From NCBI RefSeq assembly GCF_900496995.4, contig NC_044005.1:26107363-26171362 (forward strand): a stretch of 64,000 bases of DNA. Direction: 5' to 3'. Source of the stretch: Aquila chrysaetos chrysaetos (Eukaryota; Chordata; Aves; Accipitriformes; Accipitridae). Below, one piece after another: positions 50,812 through 63,943 of the stretch. Made by a program: the position numbers and the translations under genes. Position 1 is the first letter of the stretch; each line of letters starts with the position of its first letter. Under the pieces are notes generated by a model. That model worked only from the letters and a program-made list of their open reading frames with translations. It had not been told where the DNA came from and searched no databases.

Positions 50812-53800
50812 ATTTTTTTAATCTAAGAAAAAAACACAAAGTAACTGCAGCACCTTGTGCTCCTGGCAGCTGAACCCTCTGAGGACTTGTTCAACAAGGC
50901 TTTGCTGGCTGGGATGTGAAAGAGGAGAGGACAAATTAGCTACACAGGGTACTAGTAGTGAGGGTTGAAGGGAGGGAAGAAGTGGGCCTAGCTGTTGTAT
51001 CCCAGCACATCCCCAAATCCCAGAGGTGGTTTATTTGGCATCGGGCTTGTCTTAGAAAACGGTTTGCATTCAGGAACCCTTCCTCTCCTCCCAAAGAAAG
51101 CAAGTACTGGTGATCTTTTACAGCTCACTTGTGTAAACTGTACAGAAATGAGGGGTGTGTGTGGGGATTGTGTTCTGTGCCCATATGATCGTGTAAGGAC
51201 TGCGTATTCCCTTCTTGTCCCTACCAGATGGTGTGGTATTTGCCTGGTGATGTGTGGATGGCTTTTGCTACCCCAGTTGGGATAACATGTAGGAGTCTGT
51301 ATAAGTGAACAGGAATCTGCAGGTGAATAAGTTCGCAGCTTTGTTTGCCTGTAGTTTCACAGGTAATGGTTCTGGCATGGCACTGGCATTTGTATGTGGG
51401 GAGGGATGCAGAGCTGTGTATTTCTATGGCTCCGTTTATCTGACAGTTGCACTAATTTCTGCAAGTACTCTTATTCTGATTTTTTAGTTGGTTGTTTTTG
51501 TAAAGGGAGGGGAGGAAAGGGAAATCAGTGAACCGAGAGCTTTATTTTCTGCCAGGCTTGAAAAGAGGTTGCCAGAAAGCAGCCTGGTTGCAGATAACTC
51601 CCACCAGCTGGTAACATTGTAATAGGAAACTTGGAAGACACTGAAGATTTAAAAACAACCAACCAAAAGCAAACCATAGAACACTGTGACACATAGTGTT
51701 GGCACTTAGAACTTTGGCTATCTGCTTCAGTTGTAATTGCTGGCTAGGTCTGATGGTCAACTGATGAGGGGTGTGTGTGTGTTTGTGTGAAAGCAGCCCT
51801 CCTGCCCCACCTATTGAGACCCATAAGGTGTGCACAGTACACCATCAGATGAACTGGTTGCCCCTGCACTGGCCGAAGCACCCTGCTAGTCCTGTGATGT
51901 AACTGAGGCGTAGGAGCTGTGCTTCAACATCACAAGTGCTTCTTCCATTTTATTTAAACCAAAGACTTGACTTTTCTTTTGGGTAACTTGCATCTCTCAG
52001 AGAGGTTTTAAGGTTCCAGCTGCATTTTGTTGGAAAATCTCATGTTCTGCAGGTCAAGCTACTGCTTTCCCTTTTGATACATGAAATAGTACGGTATGAA
52101 CTTGAAATGGTTAAGTTGGAGAACACTGGATATGGAGTCATGTGCTGAAAAACCCCAGGACAATGCCTGCAAGTCTTCTGATTCTTCTTTCTGAAGTTTA
52201 GAAAGCTCCTTCAGAGGGACCTGCAGCTCCCAAAGCTGTGGCTCACACACGCTTCCTTGGGCATTCATAGGTGAAACTATTGCAGAAATGCAGGACCATT
52301 GCTAGTGGCTGTGTACAGATTCACAGAGGCAGAGTTGAAGAGTTGATCGCTGTGGTTGTTTTGACCACTGTCCCTGAAGCTCTGGTATAGACCCCTACAG
52401 AGTTGGCCTGTTTCAGGAAAGAAAACCTGTGTTCTAGAGCAATTTGGAGTTAACATCAAATGGAACTGGAGATGTGTGAATGCCTCTGGCTGTGGGGGAC
52501 TATAGCAGAAGTTTGGAGGCGGGGTGGATGGAAGGAGTCCCTACCTGTAAAATAGTAACTAGTATGTAGTTGTAGGGAGAAAATAATGTGTTCTGTGATG
52601 CTTTAAGAATAGCACACAGTAATATAATAAGAGGCAGTGGTAATAAGCAAGTCTTGGTAGGATGCAGAACTAAGATTGCAGATGTAGCTCTTAACACTGT
52701 TTCCTGACCTAAACGCATGACTAGTTGTCATTAGCACAGCTTTCTGATGAATTACAGAGGGGTCTGTAAATGGTTATGGCAGTGGAACACAGGAATATCT
52801 GCTATACTCAGAAAGGAGAGGTAGGATTATAGAGGTAGGATCATCTACATCATCTTAGTAGTGATATAGAGCTCAGGAAGACTGGTGCTTAGGGAAGGAG
52901 ATGGCAGAGACCACTGGCAGTGTGTATACATACCCTGTTACCATTATCCTAAGCAGCAGGAGCATGTAGCTGTAGAGGCAAACACGTATTTGATGAAGTA
53001 TTTTTGCTAGACAACAGCTTAGATTGCACCACAGCTGCTAGGCTGTATTTCGTTACACTATTTAGACAGCAGTTGGACTTCCTTCACTTTCTCAGAGTTT
53101 TAAGTTCATCACTTCAGGAAGATGCCCTTTATAATCAGTTTTCCCAATTACATGGGATGGGAGGAGTGGTAAACAATATAATTGCTCTAGTTTCTTTCCT
53201 TTTCTAAATAAATGAAACTTGGCTGCTGCTTGAGGTCTTCTTTCTCCATGCCTTTTCCTTACGAGGTATGTCTGCAGCAGCTGTTTTCCCACGACTGCAA
53301 TATCCAGTTATCTTTCTGAGTTACTGATGTTTATTTTTTATTGCAGCTGTATTTCTTCAGTTAAAAGCTATGGGTGGAATTCTTTAGGACTAAGTCTTAT
53401 TACAAACTTAACATTTAAATAGTGTCAAGCCATAAGATAGTGGGTTCCCTCACCCCTGAAGAGTTAAGTGGGAGGGGTGGGAGCTCTGAAACAAACACTT
53501 AGATGGGAATAACTCTTGTTATATAAAACAAAAAAAAAAGGTTAAGATTTATCATTAGTGCCATGTATACCACCTGCTTTGTGAAGCACAGAACTCTGAA
53601 ATATACTTGACCTTAGTTCCTCTTCTCTGAGCAGTCTCTTAGAGGCTCTAAGAACAGTTCAGCATCTCAGAGGGAATCTCTTTTAAGAGCTGATCAAGGT
53701 TTGTGTCCTGCCTCTAATGGTATTTGAGAGTGGTGTTGGCAAACGGTCTGCAAAGCAGGGTGTTGCTACACTGCAGTTTCTCCTGCAGACATATCCATGG

Positions 53801-54981
53801 TTCATACAAATGCAGATGAAGCCTTTGGTGGCTCATCTAAAGGAGGAGCACACAAGCCTTAGTGGGATACCATCTCCTTTCAGTAGGTTTCCTGTTGTGC
53901 AAATTAATTGAATTGCTGGCTATGACCTGTTCCTTACCAGACTGTAGCTGCCTGGCCTGTAGTGCTTTCCTTAGTGCTGTCACACTGAAATGTGCAAGCT
54001 GCATGATCACTGCCATTGAATGTACTGCATCGTGTTTCAAAGTATGATACTGAGTTTCTGTAGAGAACTCACCTGCTATAATGATAATCAAGATGACTGA
54101 TTTAAGAGCTGGCATGCCTCAAGCTCCTTCCTTTTGTCAGGTGTTCAAGTTTGGCTTCCCCTGTCAAGGCAAGTTATCCTCTAACTTCCACTGAAAATGT
54201 CATTCTAGTCTTGAAGCTCTTTTTCCTTTTATTTATTTTTAAATTTATTTTATTTCAGATCTAGACCGCACATTCTTGTGCTCTAAGGGAACAGGAATGC
54301 TGTATAGTAGAGCTGGAAAATTTTTCGTAACTTTGGTTAGACAAACACAGCAGCTTTCAAGGTGCTGAGGTGGCAAATGGGGAGAAGGACTAGGCTAGAT
54401 GCTGGCATGTGCTACAACAAAAGATGCGTTTGTTCCATCCAATCTTTCCTTTTATACACCAAAAAGACTTGGCTTCAAGCCTTAGCAATGTTACTTAGTT
54501 TTTTAGCCTTTTCTTTCTGGATGGAAAGCCTTCTACAGCAGTCTTAAGTTTATTCAGTTATTGGCCACTTTTAGGAGCCATTTCTGAACTGGGGGCAGAT
54601 GAATGCAGTAGTTATGCTAATGCTATTCCTCTCCTTTCCTCCCCCAGAATGAGGTTGGAGATAGGATGGCAGTCACTCTTTGCCAAAATAAAAATATAAT
54701 CCAGGAAAGCCAACTCAGCTGAGTTAACTGAAGTCTGTAATGGCCTGCTCTCCACAGCATGTCATACGCCTTTGCCTTCCATAATCCTGCAGTCTCCATG
54801 AATGGTGCTCTTAAGGCTCAGTCTCGGTCTTATGAATGGATTTCTGTATGCTTTTAGGCATGTGAGAGCCTTAAGTTTTGCAGTCTTGGGCTTCTCAGCG
54901 TAGTAGCTGTCTGGGTTTCTTTTTTGTAATTTTTTTTTTCTTTTTTAATTACTGCTTCATTGAGTTGTGTATCCTTTCCAC

Positions 54982-54987
54982 AATAAA
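54982..54987 (+). terminator. Candidate distal poly(A) signal of ANGEL1
   Basis: AATAAA in the context TTTCCACAATAAAGGTTTTT, typical of a strong vertebrate site. It is about 5.7 kb after the ANGEL1 stop, with no intervening coding sequence. A long 3' UTR ending here is possible but unproven. Confidence 0.4.
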
Positions 54988-56242
54988 GGTTTTTCACTAA
55001 GGTCCAAGTAGCATAATGTCTAACTGACTTAAAAACCTAAAACTGCACGAACTATCAGTAGCAGGAAAGCCTGATCTAAGAGGGAGCAGGAAGTCTTGTT
55101 TTTAATCTCAGCAGTGGCCAAGTCACTGATTTGCCCTTCTCGCTCCATTGTCTAGCAATCACCCTGACCTATATACATCTATAGGGTGTTTATGAGTTAC
55201 CTGATTTTTAGCAAAATCTGTAAGACATGAGGCAGAGGGTATTTTCAAGCAAGCATCTGAAGTAGAGGTTTATAGATGTCACAGCATTTTAGTCTTTTTT
55301 TGCTAATATTATTAATCTTTTTAAGTATTTAATAGGGGAGCAAGAAGCCTTCGACTGCTGCTGAAGTCTGTTGTCAACTCCTGGGCTTGAGCACAGGCCA
55401 TGCAGACTTACGAAATGGCTACTTTCTTCTTTTGTGTCTTCATACCATATAGCAGGTGCTGTGCAATTACTTCCCCTCAGGACAGAAGTTGTTCTTATGA
55501 TTAACTTAGCTACGAGGGACTATTGCATGTGCCATTCTCTTTGGAGTAACAGGTTAGGGGATGCTTATTCCTCTCCTCTGCACACTGTAGGCTTGCCTAC
55601 ATCCTGGCCCTGGTCCCAGCTATTACTCATTTCCCTAGAGAGAAGGGGTCTGAATAAAGTTGGATCCCCCTTGCTGGGGAAATGCACTGAATCTTGCAGC
55701 TGACTGTCCTTTATTAACCCAGCATTTGTCTTGAGAAGTCAGAGTGAGGTCAGTAAGGCCACTAAACTACAGACCTTAAGGAGAATTGCTTTTCAGGCCG
55801 GGAAGGGAGACTGGATCATATGTTAAAGAGTAGAGCAGTGCAAGCAGAGGCTTGTGTTAACCCTTACAGTATTGTTTCAAGACTGAAATGTCTGTTGCTG
55901 CATCCACTGACTTTTTTTTTCCATCCAGCCTGACTGATGGCAGTTCAAGAGGAAAAGATGAGTTTTAGCCTTTGCTACACAACCACATACTTACTCTCTG
56001 GCAGCTGCCTTGGTCTGTACAGACATGCTCACCTGTTCAGATGATTGAAGGAGAATGAGGGTTCTTCCATGTCCATAGTGTTGCAAGTACAGGGCATCTA
56101 TACATAATGTGTCTGATACCATCAGTCAAGGCTGTGCTTTTGACTTCTCAGCTGACTGACAACGGGAAAGTTGAAATTGGAAGGAAAGACAGTACAGACA
56201 TCTTGTTTTCTCTGCACAAGCTGAGAGCAGTACAGAGGTAAT

Positions 56243-56248
56243 TTTATT
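56243..56248 (-). terminator. Candidate poly(A) signal of VASH1
   Basis: Minus-strand AATAAA (GACAATAAAATTACC) about 5 kb after the VASH1 stop. Another minus-strand AATAAA is at 55710-55715. The mammalian gene has a multi-kilobase 3' UTR as I recall, so a site here is reasonable but not proven. Confidence 0.35.
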
Positions 56249-59200
56249 GTCTAAGTGTCAAAGGAAGCAGGAAGAAGTATCAACATGAGGGCTATGGGAA
56301 GTGCAGTAAGAACTAAATCTAAATACAAGTTCTGTGCTGGCTACATAAGAACGCAGAACCACACTGATTAATTACAAAAAGACACACATGATATTTTTCT
56401 TAAAGAAAGAAACCTTCCATTTCTTAGTTCTGAGCTGTACCAGTGATAAAGATGTAAATGGTTTTGGAGCACCCTATCAGTGCTAGAGTAGAATACTGAT
56501 GTGCATGGAAGGGGACCATTCTGGTCCCACTAGCACCATCTCAGCCCTGACCTGGAGGGAAACTCTGCTCTGCAGAGATTACGGGGGATTCAGTAGCCTT
56601 CTGGGCCTAAGTTGAGTTGCTCTTGAGCAGACAGGGCCAGGGCACCACTGAAGGAGAGTGGTTGTGATATAAGTAAACACCTGCTCAGAAAACAGACAAA
56701 AATACTAAATTCCCCTAAGGAGTTCAGCTTGGCTGTAGAGGGACCACCTCCACCTTGCTCTGGGAGAGCAAACACCAAGCCAGAATAGCACTTGCTTTCT
56801 TAGGTTAAGTTATAAATCCATAATGCATGTCTTAATCTTGACAGGACAACAGTGCAAGACCACTGGAATATGCGGTGTTATTTCAGCCAGACTTGCACAC
56901 ACAGTACGCATGGGACACAGGGGCATCTCCTGCTTATATCTAGTGCCTGATCATCAGGACCACTTGAAATATTTCACTTACTTAGAAGGAGCAAGTGGCT
57001 AAAGCAACCACCTGAAATGATTAGCCAGAGCCCCTGGAGCAAGGTCAAGCCCATCTAATCCAGACTCTTGCCCTTTGGCAACAGGTGCATTCTTCTGTTC
57101 ATTATGGTTTCTTAAACTCCGCAATTCTAAGGACAGTCATGTTTCAGTCTATACACCACCATATGTGAGCCTACCTTAAGGGGCAGGCACCTGATTAAGG
57201 CTTTCACCTGAAATACTAAAAAAAAATTTCTTCATGTTAAGCAGATCTGATAACAGCAATACAGCCACTGCATGAACAGAAACTATGTCTCAACCACAGT
57301 TCTGGAGTAATTTATTCTGCTAGATCCAAGCATACTATGTACTGACCCATACAGTGCCGCACAGGTAAAATAGTCAACTGAAAAAAGCACTCCACTCCCA
57401 GCTAAAACACTTGCTAACATACCTTAAGTTCTTAAAGGCTCATTTAGCTTATCATCTTAGAGTTAAAAAAAAGGCTAGTGTGTCACAGACTGATGGATAC
57501 CCAACCCTGCTCTTCAGTATATGAAGTTTCTGTCAGAGTGACACTGTAGCAGAAAGTTTTGCTCACTAATCCATTCACCCATTAAAAAACCTGCAGTTTG
57601 CCAGGTATCAAGGGACTTGTCTACATAGAAGTATAAAGAGGAACTCTCATTTCATTACATCTAAAATAGTTTTGCTACTAGTAGGTCAGCATTTGCTCAA
57701 GTCTTTCAAAGCTCACCTAGACTTCCCATACAACATAGGCAGTGTCTATCCATTCCTAGTGTATGGACACAGTTCCCTTCCACAGAGTTCAGAAGGACTT
57801 GTACTGCAGAACAGACATCAGATGAGACCTACTGAACAATGAAATTTACACCCCAGAGCTACATGAGCAATCATATTAATATTTAACATTAAATAATTAA
57901 CAGGACTCCTCAAGATCCATCTTTTTTGTTCTGCAGGCACCAGGGAGTATGAGTTACCATCTAGTTCCTTATTTTCATCCCTTCTCTGTAGCTCTAAAGA
58001 CTGCAGAAGTGAAAAAGACTCATCCCCAGCCTTTTTTTTCCTTATAGTTAAAGGCAGACAAACCAGAAGCCAGAGCAGGTGGATGAGGGAGGAAAGAAGT
58101 GGAAGTGCAAAAGTTCGTCTTTCATTGTACCCTCAGGTTTCACCCGGCATGAAACTGGTTGCACTAATCCTCTCTGTCACAGGGGGATGCTGTCTTGTTT
58201 GTTAGCAAGGAAGCTAAGCTTTGTATTTAAGTGATTCATCTTATTACTAAGGTGGGGGAGCAAGAAGGGGAGAATTGTTTGGTCATTTTCCAGTTTCTTG
58301 CACCATCTGCTAAACTGGAGATACAGAAATAGTAAGGGGCAGGAATTCTGCCACACAGAGAAACATAGTAGAAGGCTTGGAATAGTAACCCTAGCAGAGG
58401 GCTCATGTCTGCTCCTGTGTCCATCTTGGGAAGTCATCAACATTAGATATATAAGAAGAATTAAATGCCTCCTGATGTACATAATTGTGCAACTAAATCT
58501 TGAAAGAGCATATTCTTGTCTGGCTACAGCTGAGGATTAAGAGACCTTGAACTCTACCTGTCATTCATTCCTTAAACATCCACTTCCTTTGGTTTTCTAA
58601 GCTATTGGCCTTGGTTACATCCTGCAGGAAAACACTTAATTACCAGGTCAAACAAAGCATTTTGTTTTAAGCCATTCTGCCCTGGTGATCTAACACTGCT
58701 GAGCATCCCTTTTGCCCTGCTCTCAAGAATGCATCATTAGCTTGCAGCTGACCCCTCACTTGCCCCATCTGTTTTGAAGTCTTCCTCCCTCCAACACACT
58801 TCCCCTCCTTTCCACCTAAGAAGGCTCAAGTCTGTCCAGCTATTGAATGTGCTCTGTATGAAGCTACTAATTATTCTCAAGAGCTTCCCAGTTACTCTCA
58901 ATTAACTAACCAACCAAGCAACCAAAGTCATGGTGAGGATGCATCCTAGTTTTGTCTAAGGGGCTTTTATAATTTGTTTTCTGGATTTCATCCACTTTAA
59001 TAAAACCTGACATTCAGTCTCCCTTGCTGACTGCTGCTTGTATTTATCATATGATTCACAGTGGCACCTGAACTGTCAGTCCGCTGCATAGCAAACATTA
59101 TGCAAAGGCAGTTTGTGGCTTCCAAGTGACCCATATTATTTACAGGTAACCCTGGTACCTTTACAGCTAACATCACCGTTAGCATCCAGACACTAAATAT

Positions 59201-61024
59201 GTTAATTTGCAGCTACACAAAACTGACCAGAGGACACATTCAAATGGGTGCTTGGCTTGCTACTGCTGTCTAATTTCAAAGTGTTGCCTGTAGCTGGAGT
59301 GCAAGGGAGGGGACAGGTGTCCAACTGCCTGTGGAAACTGGCATCCTGTTCTGGATTAACCTTATCTTGGATCAGCAGCAAGTTCTGCTACCTCCCTATG
59401 GATTGTCCTCCTGGTCATACAGCATAGCAGAAAAGTACAGAGAGCTTGGAAGGACAGACTGCAGTGGTATAGATATAGCGCCTTGCAAGTTACATCACAG
59501 TTAAGGATGTACAATTAGGAACCTGTAAGGCTTGAGTTAAATCGCTTGTGGGTGGTGCTTCAAGGATTAACACTGCTTTAACTGGACAGAAGAGCTGATT
59601 TGTTTGGGGATAAGAACCCATTCTCTGCCACCAAAATAGCACTGCTTATATGAGGGTGTGGCAAAGCAATACTGCAACAAAAAACCTGGTAGAGCTAAGC
59701 TCCATCATCTTTCTAACAAGTTCACAGGAAAGAATAAGCCCACTTCTAACAAAATTAAATGTAGTATTTCAGAAAGTTTAGCTCTTTGTCAGTGCTGTGA
59801 TAAAACAAGACTCAGTTTCTCTTAAGGATACTCCCGCTCCCAAGCTGTTTTTGCATCCTCTAAATCCACCCATCCAGATCACTTGAAGGCTGTGCTGTTC
59901 TGACTTCTGGCAACCCCACTGCTTCCAGGCCCTAGGCCTCAAAGAGATGTCTGACAACACTCCAGATTTCTGACAAGCATTACACTGCTTAATCAGTAGT
60001 ACAACACTCCCCTGAAAAGAAGTGTAGGAAGAGTCACGGCTGTAAGCGGGCAGAAAGGCCCAACCCAGCCCTTTGGGGAAGGCTAGCATAAGTGGTGCTG
60101 TTAAATACTGCAGCTATCTGAAGAGCCAAAACACAAGCACAGCTCTGGGACTGGGGTGGGGAACTACTTTCAGGAGGCTCCAGGCTGAGCTGTCAGGAAA
60201 GCAGCTGCAATCTCTTCGAGCAGGGCTTCCCAGCAACAGGTGTCTGTAACCCTAGCACTAACACTACAGTGAGGAAGGAGCAAGACCCTTGCGGAAAGGA
60301 AAAATGCTTGTAAAACCTGTTCACATCATTAAATCCTCCTTTAACTTTTACTCTTAAAAGTCGTACCTCAGCAACTGAAGTGCCTTCCGCAAGCTTTCAC
60401 AGTAGCAGTCACTAGAAGTTAAGAGAGAAGGCTGATGAAGAGGTCACTCAAAGTTCAGGCTTCCCACCAGCTGCTGCCTGCCCCTGCGTCCACTGCTGGG
60501 ACGATTGAGGTCTCTGTGCCTGTTTTCATATGGCAATGGCATAGGCACATCCTGACCCGCTCAACCACAAAAGGACTTACAGCAACAGCTCACCAGCATC
60601 GCAGTGGGTAAAGAGGATCATCATCCCACTGTCTACCCCCTCAGAGACAATGAAATGCTTTGAAATAGGCAGGACTAAACACACAAGATGTGGTTTCTCT
60701 GGATGAGAGGCCCTCGTATGATCAATTTATCAGGCTGAGCAAATTCAGCCCTGTCTCTCACAAGAGCAATGCTAAACAAAGTGTTCATAATGACAAAACC
60801 AGGAGTTTTTGCACAAGATGCGGGGTCCATCCCATTCCAGCATCACTTCTCCCTCAGCCCTGCAGGCCTTGCATAGGTTGAAGACTTCTCTGCAGACAGG
60901 GAAGAAGTACAGTCGACAAGATGCTTCATCTACTTGCTGTCAACACAAAAAAATTGATAGCAAGTCTGCTGGCCCCACTCACTTCATATTCTTTCTGCAG
61001 CAAACTCGCACAAATGTACAGATC

Positions 61025-61047
61025 TTTTTTTTTTTTTTTTTTTTTTT
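61025..61047. repeat. Poly-T run (23 T)
   Basis: T23 on the plus strand, so A23 in the proposed VASH1 3' UTR about 250 nt after the stop. An A-rich stretch in a 3' UTR can cause false internal priming in cDNA libraries. Confidence 0.8.
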
Positions 61048-61293
61048 AAAAATACTTGTTTCAGTGAATTAAGATGGACACCTCTCCCAGAAACAGGCAG
61101 GTGAATCCTCTGGGACCCATGGGATCCAGCTCTGGGACTAGCCCACTAGCAAGTACCTGGGAAGATCAGCACTCTCTTCCGCTCCTGCTCCTGCTCCCCT
61201 GTCCCCTTTGTCAGAATCACTGCAGGCGGATCCAGGTCCCAACTGTGGCCAGCAAGAAGTCTGTGGAGCCAGGCACACAAGGCACAGCTCTCT

Positions 61294-61366
61294 TCACACC
61301 CGGATCTGGTACCCATTGAGGTCTGGCATGGCTTTGGAATCAGCAGGCTTCTTCTCACCAGATGGC
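61294..61366 (-). CDS. VASH1: VASH1 terminal coding exon
   Basis: Encodes PSGEKKPADSKAMPDLNGYQ then IRV and TGA (61294-61296). Human ends PSGDKKTSEPKAMPDLNGYQIRV, so the C-terminus is conserved. The acceptor is TTTGCTCACAG. Confidence 0.96.
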
Positions 61367-63943
61367 CTGTGAGCAAAGAGGGTAAGAACTATTCAGAAAC
61401 TGTTTTTTTTTCAGTTGGGAGGTGCTGCACATAGAGATGGCAGCACACGAAAAGGTACAGGAAAGCTTCAGACTTATCCTATGCTACTGAGAGCAGGATT
61501 ATTCTACAACCTCCAGTAACTCTCCCAATGATCTCCACAGAAGAGAATGCAGGTTAGGAGGAGTAGGAAGTCCACTCTGATACCCCAGATCTGTTTCAGG
61601 AAAACAATCTCACTGACAGCAGTAATTTTTGGAATGTCTTTGGGGCACAGGTCTGTGAGACACCAGAGCTCAGAGCCCTGCGTAAGGTTAAATATCAGCT
61701 ACCAAGATCACTGCCTATTTGAGCTGCCTTCCTCCTCCCTGCCAAAACAAAAAACCCCCAGCTGTCCCCACACTCCCCAAGCAATGATAAACTCACAAAG
61801 GCACAGACTAGGGAAGAATGCTACTGCAGGTCAGAGAAGTAACCCCTATTATAAAGAACCTCAGTAAGACATCAGAAGGATCCAAAACCAGACAGCAAGG
61901 TGGAGTCTATGAGTAAAACAGAGATGCTCTAGATAGGTCTCCTGCCCAGCAGCCCCACTCACCGTCGGTCCCCACGGCTGTTGCGCCGATGGGGGCTGGC
62001 CTGACCTCTTTGTGGGGAGGAGACATCTTTCTTTCTGTCCTTGGTGGGAGATGGTGGCCCAGTTCCTTTGCCAATCTGCCAGATTAAAGTAAGATCAACA
62101 TGAGCAGAAACCCAATACAAGTAGTAACCAGAAAACACAAAGCCTAACAACGATTAATTATATGGGAATAAAAGACAAAAAAGCAAGGCAAGTGCATCGA
62201 AAATGCAAAAGCCAGAAAAAACCAGCTACAGTGACAGCTATGGCTCCAAGGACTGTATACAGTCCAAGCTAATTACAACTGCAGTACTGCACCAGCGTCC
62301 ATTAGGGGACCAAAGGAAAAGAGTCCCCGGCCTCCAATTCACCCTCTACTGCACCATCTAGGAGAGTGTCCTGCCACTTCATTCCCCCAGCACACCATCA
62401 GACAGGCAAGACAGCAGACGCAGCAGCAAACAACTTCTCCAACCTTGCTGCTTACCTTCAGCCTCATATCACGGGCATGTCTCTCAAGCTCTTTGCGGAA
62501 GTCTTCCCGGGTTAGCTTGTCTAGATCCAGGATGGAGTGCTTCCACTCAATCTGCTCCACACTGTGTGGGTCATGGGACACACAGTGGCCCAGCTTCACC
62601 TTTTTGAGAGTGTGCCAGCAGCGGCGATATGCCTCCTCGAAGTCAAAGATGAGTTCGCTCAGTGTGCGGAAGACGGGTGCTTTGTACATGAGCTCTTCAC
62701 GTCGGCTGATGCCCAGTGCCCCATAGCGGCCTCCAAAGTTCACCCCCAGCACAATGTGTCGGAAGTAGTTCCCTGAGAAGTGGGTTTTGAAGCTGATGGG
62801 GAAACGGTCCAGCGTGGTCATGTTGTTGGTGAGGTAACTGACAGGAGCCACTATTCAGGAAACAACCAGTGATACCATTTTCTTGACAACATACTTTCTT
62901 CTTGCTTCAAACCCTCTCAGCCTGCTCAGCAGCACTAATTCAGGCATCATATAGGCAGGATTTGTTGTCCAGATCAAGAGTGCAGCTCATTGCAAGCTGC
63001 CCTACTTTCATGTGGGTCGTGGGGAAACCAGATTTGCCCTCATCAACAAGACCATCAACAAAGGGAAGTTAATTTCAAGGCAGTTTGGTGATGCAGAAGT
63101 TGCAATGCTAACACCTCAAGTGTACTGTATTCCATAGCTCTCAAACTGTTAACACAGTAGCATTATTCCTCAGTTTGTTTTAATCTGTTTTACTAACTAC
63201 TACTTCACACACAAACCGAGGAACCTTCAGGACAAAATACTCATCAGACTACCCTTCTGAACCATTCACTTGCCATCTCTGCCTCCAGGTGGCTTTGCCA
63301 ACGTGCATCAAGAATCTATAGCCCGAGTGACATAGACTAAGCCTGGAAGATAGCTAGGAAAGATGTGTACTTAAAGATGACACGTCTAGAATTAATAAAG
63401 GTATTGCCTAAGCTGGCAGGCAGTGTTAGACATAATAGTAAAGTGACATACACCATAATTAGAAGTTGGGGAGGATCCCTAACTTATTTTAACGTAGAAC
63501 ACACGCAGGCAACATTGCAGTAGGGGGACAATGTTATCCACAAAGTACTTCCTGACCTAACTCTAGCTAATATTTTTGCCCTCTTTAGATGTTCCTTAGA
63601 TCCTTTATCTTTTACTCACTTGTAAAGTTGTCCAGAGCAGCACCACCCTTCTTGGGTAAGGAGGAGCAACTCCGAATAACTTGTTCTGATATTTCAGAGA
63701 ATTGCTTGGATTTGGATTTTAATGGTGGGTTTTTTGGGAGAACTGGGGAGGGAAAACAGAGGGATGTGAGGTTTGGTGACAATATTATCAGCAGCCTCAA
63801 AGCATGAGAAAGCAGAGGAAAAAACACAAGGATGGGCAGACATGCACAATTCCAAGAGGAAAGGATACATTCCCAGGATCACAGCTTCCAGGCATTTTAT
63901 TGGCAGGGCCTCTTTGGTCATTTCTTTGGCCAGGTCCATCAGC
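61294..63943 (-). CDS. VASH1: VASH1, vasohibin-1 tubulin tyrosine carboxypeptidase (3' four exons; 5' end off window)
   Basis: Four minus-strand exons join in frame: 63869-63943, 62456-62837, 61963-62075 and 61294-61366 (stop TGA 61294-61296). They match the part of human VASH1 from about residue 153 to the end (365). Vasohibins, with the small partner SVBP, remove the C-terminal tyrosine of alpha-tubulin; VASH1 is also known as an endothelial angiogenesis inhibitor. The transglutaminase-like catalytic triad is intact and correctly spaced: Cys in LPIKCLEAVILG, His 35 residues later in NYFRHIVLG, and Ser 17 further in GALGISRREELM (human C169, H204, S221). The basic C-terminal tail (KDRKKDVSSPQR, PHRRNSRGDRR) and the end MPDLNGYQIRV are conserved. 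The N-terminal exons lie beyond 64000. ANGEL1 is convergent, 12 kb away between stop codons. Confidence 0.97.
61963..62075 (-). CDS. VASH1: VASH1 penultimate exon (basic tail)
   Basis: Encodes IGKGTGPPSPTKDRKKDVSS, then PQRGQASPHRRNSRGDR plus two bases of Arg. This is the disordered basic, Ser/Pro-rich tail of vasohibin-1. The acceptor is AATCTGGCAG and the donor GACG|GTGAGT. Confidence 0.95.
62456..62837 (-). CDS. VASH1: VASH1 main catalytic exon (His and Ser of the triad)
   Basis: A 382-nt exon encoding YLTNNMTTLDRFPISFKTHF through RHARDMRLK (127 codons after completing Ile). It contains the FRHIVLG histidine, the GISRREELM serine, and the SHDPHSVEQIEWKHS block, nearly identical to human. 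The acceptor is CTCCTGTCAG. A competing ATG reading begins 14 nt upstream (MAPVS) but is intronic. The donor is AAG|GTAAGC. Confidence 0.96.
63869..63943 (-). CDS. VASH1: VASH1 exon with catalytic Cys
   Basis: A 75-nt exon reading (G)LMDLAKEMTKEALPIKCLEAVILG plus two bases of Ile. It contains the nucleophilic cysteine. The acceptor is CACTCTGCAG and the donor GGAAT|GTATCC. The upstream exon should end in two bases of a Gly codon and lies outside the window. Confidence 0.95.

Larger units (their letters stand above)
49301..61293. other. Inter-stop region of convergent ANGEL1 and VASH1 (probable long 3' UTRs)
   Basis: No coding exon was recognised in these 12 kb. Base composition is even and moderately AT-rich. 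Scattered AATAAA motifs occur on both strands (plus: 50806, 54982, 55663; minus: 56243, 55710). The left part is probably ANGEL1 3' UTR and the right part VASH1 3' UTR. Short open frames here look random. A T23 run lies at 61025-61047, close to the VASH1 stop. Confidence 0.6.
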
